A stretch of 64,000 bases of DNA, taken from Pleurodeles waltl (Eukaryota; Chordata; Amphibia; Caudata; Salamandridae). The notes under the pieces are model-generated. The model searched no databases and was not told where the DNA came from. It saw nothing but the letters and a program-made list of their open reading frames with translations. Positions 9,373-18,801 of the stretch are shown one piece after another. Each line of letters opens with the position of its first letter. Position 1 is the first letter of the stretch. The stretch lies in assembly GCF_031143425.1 (NCBI RefSeq), contig NC_090444.1, positions 1,346,150,323 through 1,346,214,322 on the forward strand, given 5' to 3'. Position numbers and translations under genes: made by a program.

Positions 9373-11956
9373 ATGGCTGCTGCGTCTGGGGAAAGGGCCC
9401 CTGCCTTCACTGCTCAGGAGTTGGAGAAGCTAGTCGACGGGGTCCTCCCCCAGTACACGCTACTCTACGGTCCTCCAGACCAACAGGTGAGTACACAGTG
9501 AGCACGTTGTATGGGCTATGCCTGTGTGGAGAGGGCTGGTTGTGAGAAGGAAGGGGGCAGAGTTCAATGGCCATGAAGGAGTGTGAATGCATGTGCCACA
9601 TGGCAAGGGTAGGGATGGGGGACACTCACTTCGACGGTGCAATTGGTAATGACTTCTCTTCTTCCCCTGTACATGTCATGTAGGTCAGCGCCCACCAGAA
9701 GAAGGACATTTGGCGTGCCATCGCCAAGGACGTCTGGACCCTGGGGGTCCACCAGAGATGGGGCACCCACTGCCGTAAAAGATGGGAGGACATTTGCCAC
9801 TGGAGCAAGAAGACGGCGGAGGCTCAGCTGGGGATGGCCTCCCAACGTAGGAGGGGTGCCCGTCGCACCATGAACCCCCTGATGTTCTGGATCCTGGCGG
9901 TGGCCTACCCTGAGTTGGATGGGCGCTTGAGGGCATCACAGCAGACACAAGGGGTGAGTACAACATAATTCAGCGGACTTTGCGCACAGTGGAGGGGTCT
10001 GGGTGGGGGAGGAGGGCTGTGGGTTTCCTAGGCCAGGGCGAGTTACGTAGCCTAGGCCCCTCCGGAATGCAGGCCATGTGGCACTCCACCCCACCTCTGT
10101 AGAGTGCCAAGTACAGGTATACATGCCCCTGTGTCATCTATGTGTGCAGATGTCCACCTTAGCCATGTACGCCAGATCCCAGGAACTGCATCAGTAGAGG
10201 CCAAGAGCACGGCGTAGTGCAGGGGGCTGCTGTGTCTGTATTGTCCGCCAACGGTAGCGGTAAGCCATGCACTCAACCTGTCTTTCTTTTGTTGTCCCCC
10301 CCCCTTTTTGTGCTCTCCCTGTTCTTTTGTGCATCAGCATCATCAGGCGGAGGTACAGTGGCACCGGAGCACGAGGGAGCTGCATCCCGCATGGCCGTGG
10401 AGGGCCACACCACGGACTCTGAATACACCAGTGGGACGGAGGGCGAGGGGAGCTTCACGTCGGTCACCGGATCACCAAACAGCGACAAGGACTCTCCTGC
10501 CTATGGGAGCTCCCTTGTGGTGGCGGCACCATCTGTGCCCCCCACTTCTACAGGTACAGCCGCCACCCCCTCTACCAGCACCGCCCTCCCAGCAGCCCCT
10601 CAGCCTTCGCTCCGTGCCTGCTCACCCAGGAGGGTGGGCATCACCTTCGCCCCAGGCACCTAGCCCCTGCCCCAGTCACCCCTGCTGCCCTCAGTGAGGA
10701 GGCCATTGACCTCCTCAGGTCACTCCCTGTTGGGCAGTCTACCATTGTGAATGCCATCCAGGGTGTAGAAAGGGAGTTGCAACACGGTAATGCATTCCTG
10801 GAAGGCATTCATTCTGGTCAGGCTGCCCTTCATCGAACCCTGCAATCTCTGGCCTCAGCACTGATGGCAGCCATTGTCCCTGTGTCTAGCCTCCCCACTC
10901 CAACTTCCTCCACCCAGACCCAGTCCCCTTTGCCCCAGCCTATCCCAAGCACACCATCAGACAAGCATGCACACACCTCAAAACACAAAAGTAGCTCAGG
11001 CAAACATAAGCACCACACAACCCACAGGCACTCAAACAAGCATCACCCACATACAGACACAGCAACATCCACTGCCTCCACTGTGTCCCCCTCCTCGTCA
11101 TCTCCCTCCTCCCTCCCAGTGTCGTCTACACTCTCACCTGCATGTACTACATCTACAGGCACCAGGACTCGCACCAGAACACCCAGCACCACACCCGCTC
11201 ACCTGCACTCACCACCGCCACTACCATTTACACGTCCCCTGTGTCCACTCCCAGTGTGTCCAACAACCACCTCCTCTTCCTCCACTCCCAGACCCCCTCC
11301 AGCTACCCATCCCAGTGTTCGTCAGAAACTCTTCCTCAGCAACGTTGACTTCTTTCCCACCACCCCCACCCCTCCAATTCATAGGTCCCGTAGTAGCACC
11401 TCAGCCAAAAAAAGTCCGGTACCAGTGGTGCGTGTTAAAGGTGTGTGGAGTGCACCGGCCACCAGGGCAGCCAGTGTGACACGGAGCCAAAGCACTGCCA
11501 GTCCACCCCCTGTAAAGCACCTTAAGTTGGACAGCTCACAAGTGTCCCGGGGGGAGTGCCAAGTCAGCTGTGACTCCTCCCAAGGTGGTGAAGGGGCAGA
11601 AGAGGTCTCCAAAGTCTGGGAAGAGCAGCACGGAGGAGAAGGCCGCCATCCACCCCGCTGGCCAGGACGCCACTGCCAGCACTGTCGTCAGAGTCAGTGC
11701 CCTGGAGGGCAGCCGTATCGTCACTGGTCCGGAGACCAACGCCAGAGTCAGTGCCCTGGAGGGCAGCAGTATCGTCACTGGTCCGGAGACCACCGCCAGA
11801 GTCAGTGCCCTGGAGGGCAGCAGTATCGTCACTGGTCTGGAGACCACCGCCAGAGTCAGTGCCCTGGAGGGCAGCAGTATCGTCACTGGTTCGGAGACCA
11901 CCGCCAGCGTCAGTGACCTGGAGGGCCCCGGCAGCCACAGCCCCGCAGGGCAATGA
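9373..11956 (+). pseudogene. Harbinger gene C: second Myb/SANT-like protein (copy 1)
   Basis: Exon 1 (9373-9486) starts MAAASGERAP and gives helix 1 (QELEKLVDGVLPQY). Exon 2 (9684-9953) starts after acceptor ATGTAG with VSAHQKKDIWRAIAKDV, then THCRKRWEDICHW, the tryptophan-spaced SANT pattern, followed by ILAVAYPELDGRL. Exon 3 begins near 10337 after CAG and encodes an acidic Ser/Thr/Gly-rich segment. A donor-like CTACAG/GTACAG at about 10550 suggests a further intron. From about 10684 a second frame continues (PAPVTPAALSEEA, NAIQGVEREL, helical) into a long Ser/Thr/Pro/His-rich tail with a 54-bp tandem repeat. The join between these two frames is unresolved, so I cannot say whether this copy is functional. 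Gene C differs from gene A in exon structure and sequence, so it is not a simple duplicate. Confidence 0.6.
11693..11908 (+). repeat. Four 54-bp tandem repeats in the gene C tail (copy 1)
   Basis: Four near-identical units starting GTCAGTGCCCTGGAGGGCAG, each 54 bp (18 codons), so the repeat keeps the reading frame. Two plus-strand frames are open through it, one giving VSALEGSSIVTGPETTAR-like units and the other RQSQCPGGQQYRHWSGD-like units. The former looks more protein-like. The unit is absent from the sister copy. Confidence 0.8.
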
Positions 11957-11974
11957 GGGACCGTAATGCCACAC

Positions 11975-12220
11975 CCCGCTGAACAGGGCAAAGACCGCCA
12001 TGGTAAAGACCGCTGAACAGGGCAAAGACCGCCATGGTGAAGACCGCTGAACAGGGCAAAGCACCGCTGAACAGGTCAGAGACAGCAAAGGCAAGCACCG
12101 CTGAACAGGGCAAAGACCGCCATGGTGAAGACCGCTGAACAGGGCAAAGCACCGCTGAACAGGTCGGAGACAGCAAAGGCAAGCACCGCTGACCAGGGCA
12201 AAGCACCGCCAAATCAAACA
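11975..12220. repeat. Minisatellite built on ACCGCTGAACAGGGC (copy 1)
   Basis: About nine occurrences of ACCGCTGAACAGG(G/T)C separated by AAAGACCGCCATGGTGAAG or GGAGACAGCAAAGGCAAG. Higher-order repeats are visible (compare 12033-12115 with 12116-12200). It lies just past the end of gene C. Confidence 0.75.
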
Positions 12221-12269
12221 TCGTTAGCCCATGTGCAGCTGGGACAGTGACGGAACTGGGACCGTCACG

Positions 12270-12480
12270 GGGAGCATGATGCACTCTGGGCACCAGTCCC
12301 CCTCCAGAACCAGTGGATACCTGCATCCACTCTGTCTGTCCTTCACAGGATGAAGCACTCTGGGCACCATTCCCCCTCCAGAACCAGTGGAGATCTGCAT
12401 CCACTCTGTCTGTCCTTCACAGGATGAAGCACTCTGGGCACCAGTCCCCCTCCAGAACCAGTGGAGACCTGCATCCACTT
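12270..12480. repeat. Tandem repeat, about 73-bp unit, three copies
   Basis: Units beginning GATGAAGCACTCTGGGCACC recur at about 12277 (variant), 12351 and 12424, each containing CCCTCCAGAACCAGTGGAGA and a CTGTCTGTCCTTCACAG end. Non-coding, in the 3' part of the Harbinger element. Confidence 0.8.
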
Positions 12481-12775
12481 GAGAGACTGTGGCTTTGCAC
12501 TCCCCAGGATGGTATAGTGGGCAAGCCACCCACTGTAGAGACTTGAGAGACTGTGGCTTTGCACTCCCCAGAATGGTAGAGTGGGCAAGCCACCCACAGT
12601 AGAGACTTGAGAGACAGTGGCTTTGCACTCCCCAGGATGGTACAGTGGGCAAGCCACCCACTGTAGAGACTTGTGAGACTGTGGCTTTGCACTCCCCAGG
12701 ATGGTACAGTGGGCAACCCATCCACTGTAGAGACTTGAGAGACTGTGGCTTTGCACTCCCCAGGATACATCAATG
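12477..12775. repeat. Tandem repeat, about 61-62-bp unit, five copies
   Basis: Units containing GAGACTGTGGCTTTGCACTC, then CCCCAGGATGG, GTGGGCAAGCCACCCACTG and TAGAGACTT recur about every 61-62 bp from 12480 to 12770. It adjoins the 73-bp array, so this element end is made almost wholly of minisatellite. The open frames across it on both strands are by-products of the repeat. Confidence 0.8.
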
Positions 12776-13379
12776 GGCATGGAGCCCCGTCGTGGATCTG
12801 GCGTGGTGCTGTCATCCGGCTGAGGTGCCCCCTCTTCCCTTCCCCCTGAGGTGCCTGTTGTATTTCTATCTGATGCCCCTGCAGTGTTCTCTCCATTCCA
12901 GGACAGGTATCGTGTGAGGGCCTCGCCCATGCATTTTGGGCCCAGTGGTCCACGGACATTGAAATGTGCATACCTGTACTACTAATCGTGATGTATATAT
13001 TTGGAATGTGTATATATTGATGTATATCTGTGCTTACTGATTTTTGATACATTACAATGGTTGAACTAATTTCCTTTTGTTTTAGCATTTATCTGGGGGG
13101 GTTGAGGGTTGTTACTGTGATGTTCGGAAATGCATTGGTGTGTGTGTTGTAGTGGGTGAGGGTCGGGTTGGGGGTGGGGGTGTTGCCTGTGTGTCCCCCT
13201 GACTTTTGCCTCCCCCCTCCCCTATGTCGTAGGTGCAGTACTCCCCGTTGTCTTCGGTGCCTGCGTTGCTGGTGATCGTAGAGGAGGAGGAAGACAAGCG
13301 CAGGGAGTATTTGTAGTTCGGGCTCCATGGTGGGCTCCTTCCTCGTGGAATGTGTTAAGGTGAGCATTTTCCCATTGCA
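12776..13379. other. Non-coding 3' part of Harbinger copy 1
   Basis: Between the minisatellites and the terminal GGCGG-rich end. It contains TATATATTGATGTATAT-like AT-rich sequence near 12990-13030 and a GT-rich tract at 13130-13200. I see no gene. Confidence 0.4.
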
Positions 13380-13657
13380 AAAGCTGTTTCCGCCGTGTTT
13401 TTATCCACGGTGAATCCGCCCCGGAAAAGGTGGTGGATTGGCGGGTTGTGATACTGTGGGCGGTACATTGTCTCCCGCCTGTCTGTTGGCGGTGACCGCC
13501 GCGCTGCTTGTCTGTACCGCCGTGGCGGTTGGAGTGTTAAAGTGGCTGTCTATGTTGGCGGTTTCCGTCACGGTCATAATTCCCTTTTTTTGTCCGCCGG
13601 CCTGTTTGCAGTCTTACCGCCGTTTTAACACCGTCCGCCAGGGTTCTAATGACCACC
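13380..13657. repeat. Right terminal region and TIR of Harbinger copy 1
   Basis: Very dense GGCGG/CCGCC words (more than ten in about 250 bp), ending in AATGACCACC before the TAT duplication. It mirrors the left end and is the expected recognition region for the element's Myb-like protein. Confidence 0.65.
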
Positions 13658-13660
13658 TAT

Positions 13661-15240
13661 AGGTTGTATCTATGCCCGCATGTTAGGATGATATATAGCG
13701 AGGGTCTGGCCTACTCGTCCTAAAGCCCCACCCAAGGAGTTAATAAAACGTTGGTGACACCCGTTGGTAACTATAGGCCACAATAACCACCCGCCAGGAC
13801 GTGTCAGTGATGCATTGAACGTACCATTCTGGACCCATTCATCAAGATGATTTTCAGTTGCATTTGTATATTTTTGCAATTTATAAAACTTTGCGGGGGC
13901 AGGTATACTGGGCATGCTTAATTCCTTAATTTTATCTAAGCCTAAACAACTTGTCTGTTGTACTGTTTCATTTAAATATATCATTTGAACAGGAATGAGG
14001 CATTCTCTAAACAAAGCTTCCTTTCCCCTAATTTGCCAATTTCTTGTTCCCCACACACTTTTCAGATCAATCGTTTTCAGCCAATATTCATAGCCTTCTA
14101 TCTATAACTGGGAAATAAAGGATTCTGAATATATAAATTTAGTATTGGTCATTAATATATGTATATCCTTAGTTGGTGGTACTTTAAAATAATATGACTC
14201 AGCATTTTTCACATTGTGCCCAGAAAAATAAGCAAACTTTTCAGAGTATGTTTTGGAACTCCCCTGTGGCGGAGTCGGGCAATGTTCCCCTTTCGTATAG
14301 TTAAAAACAGTTCTGGGGCTGCTCGCTCTATGTATGAAATGGTGCCCATAATAATTATAGCAAAACATATTACATATTACCATAATTTTCTATTCATTGG
14401 TAAACATCTTTGTTTTCAAAGACAGTATAATATTGCAATTCAGTCATCACATAATCAACTGTTGTCACATCCCAATCATCAGAAACAATGCCTGGTATTA
14501 CTATATCATTCATTTATAGTTTGAACACATACAGTATTTGAATAACTTCCGTGGGACCATGTATATTAAACATTACTCTGTCCCAAACAATCCCATCACG
14601 AATTGGTACGGCGGAAATGTTCACAAAGGATAAGTCTCATCACTTTATGTGATGAAAAATGTGGCTTTAAAACCTCCTCCACCAGTTCAACTGTTGACCT
14701 TTCAGGAAGAATGTGACCATGTATTAATAAGAAAAAGGTGATGACAAAACCAATCCAAACTAGAAAGGCTAAAACAGTCAAAGAGAGCCATAGATAGTTC
14801 CATGGAAAGATAAAATATGTTTCTTTAAGCCAGTTTTTTAGCTTACGTGCATTTGACAAGTCAGCTGTCGAAGAGGCGAATGAGTCTGAGAAGTCATCAC
14901 TGAAGTCGGCAAAATATCCAGAGGCAGTGCGTGCAAATGGCGGAGCCATTGTCAGTGGTGGAGTTGGTGTTTCCTGTGGTGGCACACTACAGATAGCACC
15001 ATCCGTCCGTGTTGGAGTTGAGTCAACTTGATCAAATATTTCAAAATTATTTGACGTTAGTGGAACTAATGCAAAATCATCTTCCACCCTCCCCAAGCTC
15101 GGAGAGGTGTCAGTGTTGGTATATATTTAACTTGTAGAGGAACTTCTTCGCCAGTAGTGAGAGGGATTCGGGAACTAGTGGATGTTCCTCTTGGTTGTCT
15201 GTGTAGGATCGGCCACATGGTGTAGTTTGACATTGTCGAT
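13661..15240 (-). pseudogene. env: env, N-terminal part (leader and surface region)
   Basis: Read on the minus strand from an ATG near 15239 (MSNYTMW), overlapping the end of integrase. A one-base shift near 15100 leads into the frame 15096-14596, which holds a proline/serine-rich stretch and then one strong hydrophobic segment flanked by PWNYLW and HGHILPERS, like the membrane-spanning leader of foamy Env. After further lesions (stops near 14596, 14102 and 13670) surface-region frames continue at 14383-14102 and 14056-13670, the latter with N-linked glycosylation sequons (NET, NAT, NGT, NAS). The Harbinger insertion at 13657 ends it. Multiple stops and shifts make it non-functional. Confidence 0.6.
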
Positions 15241-16475
15241 GGAGGCAAAACGATTTTCTTTGGCACCTGCCAATGGTGGTAGAATTACAGTTCCGGTACC
15301 GTGTATCCCCAGTACTGGGGCTGGTGCTCGATAAGAAGGGCCAAATTATTTTTTCACAGCGACATTCTCACGTACAAGATCCCCAACTTTGGGAATCCAG
15401 CCGGTAGACGTTACAGGCACATCCTTGATTCCTGTGGAGGCGGCACTGTTAGAAGATTTATCATCACAGAACTGTTGCAGTTCCTGTAAGACAGTGACAC
15501 GTTCATTTATGTCAAAAGGTGTTTCTGCTCCACTCCAGGAAAATCAAGATCCAGAACATACATTTGAGTTCCGAACAGGCACTCATATGAAGTATGACCC
15601 CCCCAGGGACCTTCTAAGCAGATTATTTAGTGCTCTCTGAACTCCATCTAGGTGATTAAGCCAACTACGACCCGTACCTAAGACTTTGGCTGTTAAGGAT
15701 TGCTTTAAATCACGGTTTATTCGCTCCACAACACTATTTCCCTCAGAATGAAATGGAGACGAGTACAGGAGTAGGATCCCCAATGAAGCCATGGCATCCC
15801 TGAATGCCCTTGAGGCAAAAGCAGGGCCCTGGTCCGAATGGAAGGCCGCAACCTCATGTGTACCGATGAAGACTTGCAAATCTTTAATAACAGTCCACGC
15901 ATCAGTCGAGCGTTGTGGCCACACCCATAAAAATCTGGAGCCTGAATCAACAGCAACTAAAATATACTTGTATGCACTATCTTATGTTAGGGGACCACAG
16001 TGGTCCAAGTACACACATTTTAATAGTTTGTTAGAAATTAAGAGGGGTGTCTGCGGAGGGCGCTTGGCAGTGGAAACTTTAATTTGTTGACAGATGTCAC
16101 AACAAAGGACATACTGCTTGGTCTCTTTGTAAAGACCTGGCCACCAATAACGGGCCTGCAGGATCAAAATTGTAGCCGCCACACCAGCATGGGCAGATGC
16201 CACCCCCTCATGCGCTGCTTTAATCAACCTTGGTCTTATGTCTTTGTTGGGAAAGTCCCTTATGTCTACACCTGGTATTCTGACTTCAGCGTTCAGACGA
16301 TCTCCCATTCGGTACGAATATTAATTAGGAAATCCTTTAGGATTTTAGGATAGGGCTCACCATCAGCTGTAGCTGTCACGACAGCCCAAATGTCTGCGTC
16401 CGGTTTGGAACTCAAACGAGTCACTGCAGCGACAGCGGCCACTGCCACTGCTGACTTTGCAGCTTCATCAGCCAA
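15190..16475 (-). pseudogene. pol: pol: integrase
   Basis: Zinc-binding part in 16308-15982 with paired His (HEGVASAH) and paired Cys (CDICQQ). The catalytic core shows YLDHCGPL (first Asp), FHSDQGPAF (second Asp) and FHSEGNSVVERIN (Glu region). An in-frame TAA at 15982-15984 splits the core; the same frame continues below it. A run of seven G (minus) near 15595 causes a frameshift after LLRRSLGGS. The C-terminal SH3-like part can be followed to about 15200 in another frame (GWIPKVGDLV, then SIDNVK). IN inserts viral DNA into the host genome. The order RT-RNaseH-IN is the ordinary retroviral one, unlike the nested Ty3 element. Confidence 0.75.
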
Positions 16476-16550
16476 TGCATTTCCAGCAATGTGTATACCA
16501 ATGCGCTGGTGTCCAAGTGTGTGTACAATGTGGACATTTGGTAGCGTCTC

Positions 16551-17168
16551 TTACAGATCTGCTACTTTCCCCCACAGGAGTCTGTGTTTAATGGTGTTGC
16601 TTTTGGAATCTCTGAACCCATTCTGGCGCCAATAATGCAGGTATTCATTAAAGGACTGGACACAATAATACGAATCACAAACAATCAGCGTAAGCTGTGC
16701 AGGATCCGTGTGTTCCAGTGCCATCAGCAGAGCTTTTAGTTCTGCCAATTGTGCTGTGCAATCCCCAAGGGTTTGCGTAAAGGTATGTAGAGGACAAAAT
16801 GTTTTGTCCTCCATATAGCCACTTACGACTGCGCAAGCAGCAGAATATTGATGTTTAGTTCCAATTGCAGGTTGTGCTGAGCCATCAGTGTACATGACTC
16901 TATGATGTTGTTCAATAGGCAAAGTATTTGCTGGAACTGAGTATTTCATTTCGTATTGTAAAAATTCTTGAGTTTGTAATTTTGGGTCAAAAATGAAATC
17001 TACATCAGTGGCTGTCAAAGACATAGCCCATTGTATCCAATGTGGATGTAATACTTTTGCGTTGGGAACGCTAGCTTTTGTAACAGCCTCTAGGGCTGGG
17101 ATCGGAGAAATTACAATAATGCGTTTTCCTTGGGCAAGAGGTCTTTCTTTAATGACAGCCATCTGCAC
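16551..17168 (-). pseudogene. pol: pol: RNase H domain
   Basis: Open 205-codon frame with the RNase H signature MYTDGSAQ (first Asp), AQLAELKALLMAL (Glu helix) and VCDSYYCVQ (Asp), followed by YWRQNGFRDSK. The last block is the feature that most strongly recalls foamy-type RNase H. It removes the RNA strand during reverse transcription. The frame is broken from RT upstream (stop near 17232) and from IN downstream. Confidence 0.75.
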
Positions 17169-17231
17169 AGCAGTGAGAATTTTCTCAGTGGAAGCAAAGC
17201 GTTGTTCTGCCGCTGAATATAAGTGTGTTTT

Positions 17232-18414
17232 TTATGCAGTCGGGACTGTCTCACCTTCATTGAATGTCACATAGGTGAAATCGATGGCCCCAGCTATCAC
17301 TCTGATGACCAAATGTGTTTTTTTGCCCCTCGTATACAAGTGTTGTGCTACAAGCATGTCTGTTTGCAACTCTCGAAGAATGTGTGTGTGTTCAATTGTC
17401 CAGAATTTACTTGAAAAATTGGGACGTATTAGATCATATAAAGGTTTTATGCGTGTAGCATAATCTGGAATGTAAGGTCTGCCAAAATTTAGGAAACCCA
17501 ATAGAGATTGTTTTTTTAAAATTGTATTTGGTGGTTGTAACTGTGCCCATTTCTCTAAGAATTGTGGCGCTAGGCTCTTTCCTTCACTTGACAGCTCATA
17601 TCCCAGGAACAGGACGCTGAGAAAGGCAATCTTTGTTTTATTGAAGTTGAACTTGTAACCAAATTCAGCAAATCCGACAACAATGCGGACTACCCATCTT
17701 AAATGTTGAAGCAATTCATCATCCATAAGATAGATATCATCTACATTGGATAATGCTTCAGGGTCAATCTCGCCCAAAATTGCAGTAACACGAGCTGCGA
17801 ACAGTTCTGCGCTGTTCTTATACCCCTGAGGTAAACAACAGAATTTTTTCTGGGAGCCTAGTGCACTGAAACTTGTTAAGTCTCTACTCTCAGGCGCTAT
17901 ATTCTGGCAGAAAAAAAACATTGGAAATGTCCAATGTTGTTTTGTATTTTTTTCGCACGATGTTGTTCATTAGTGCTGTGCTATGCAAGTTTTGCATAGC
18001 ATAAGTGTGTGTATGACTGTTTAAATGTCTGTATTCTAAGACTATTCTAAATGAATGGTCTGGCTTAGCTACTGTAAATAATGGATTATTCATTGGCGAG
18101 ACACAGGGTTCAATTACGCCCTGGTACTCTAATTGCGTGAGTATTTCTCTCACCAGTGCTTTTGCTTCATGTTTTATAGGATACTGCGGTTGCGGTTGAG
18201 GTTCACTTTTAATTGGAATTACATGGTAGGAGGATTCTTTATCCCATCCTACGTGATTTCTGTATAATGCGGGTGCTTGTGCTAAATCCCATTCAATGGA
18301 ATATGATTCGGTGAGTTCCTCTGGAACAAGGGGCAAGAAGGAAGGCTTAATGACTTCTTCTCCATATGGGTAGGTACGGACAAATTCAGGTGGCCAATCT
18401 TGTTCAGCCAACAA
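17232..18414 (-). pseudogene. pol: pol: reverse transcriptase
   Basis: Two overlapping frames: 18414-17890 has the N-terminal fingers (QYPIKHEA, VIEPCVSPMNNPLF, FRIVLEYRHLN) and 17921-17232 has the palm and thumb (KFCCLPQGYKNS, VDDIYLM, LGYELSSEGK, LLGFLNFGRPYIPDY). The frames join at a lesion around 17890-17920. The catalytic box reads NVDD, so the usual aromatic residue before VDD is lost through one base change (AAT codon at about 17748). That alone would impair the enzyme. Confidence 0.8.
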
Positions 18415-18465
18415 GACATCATATATGTTTACTACGCGATCCCAAAAGATTGCGTCTATTATGCG

Positions 18466-18801
18466 TTAAAAGTCTCCTTCTAACTGAAACGTTACTTTAT
18501 ACACCCTTTCAGGTGTGGAGACACACATGTCCGCAGTCTCTACTTGTATAAAGTCATCAGTTGCTTTCACCTCCAGATGCTCTAGAAGATTCCGGCGAAC
18601 TATTGTGATCTCTGCCGCGCTGTCTAGCAGTGCTAGAGCCCAATTCTTGTTCTTCAAGAGGACCCTCTTCCTGAGTGGCATGTCGGACTGTGACTGCTGC
18701 CACTTTTTTTTTCTTCTGAATTGTGGTTTTTGTTGGGCGGGTTTCTCTTCCTTTTTAACAGAAACCTCCGAAGAGCGTTGTGATTCCTGTCTCGGTTTCA
18801 C
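18466..18801 (-). pseudogene. pol: pol: aspartic protease (full-length copy next to RT)
   Basis: Minus-strand frame with a basic lysine-rich stretch (RRKKKW), then ALALLDSAAEITIV, where D-S-A is the aspartic protease active-site triplet, then NLLEHLEV and VSTPERVYKV. It is shorter than a typical retroviral protease and closes with a stop at 18466, separating it from RT. A second, partial copy at 19634-19800 results from the tandem duplication. Confidence 0.65.

Larger units (their letters stand above)
5273..13657. mobile_element. Autonomous-type PIF/Harbinger transposon, about 8.4 kb (copy 1), inside env
   Basis: Terminal inverted repeats GGGGGTCATTACAACATTGGCGG (left; quoted to the GGCGG core) and GGTGGTCATTAG...TGGCGG (right, read on minus) are flanked by TAT at 5270-5272 and 13658-13660. 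Both ends are dense in CCGCC/GGCGG words (5290-5370 and 13390-13640). Inside are gene A (plus), gene B transposase (minus) and gene C (plus). The element splits retroviral env, so it is younger than the provirus. A sister copy starts at 56797. Known Harbinger elements usually carry one transposase and one Myb-like gene in 3-6 kb; this one is larger and has two Myb/SANT-type genes. Confidence 0.85.

Noticed and set aside
11693..12775. CRISPR-like repeat array
   Set aside because: Units are contiguous without unique spacers and the genome is eukaryotic; these are ordinary minisatellites.
12224..13088. Minus-strand ORFs of 165-223 codons across 12.2-13.1 kb
   Set aside because: These follow the 61-bp and 73-bp tandem repeats and are antisense to gene C's 3' region; no domain and no conservation in copy 2.
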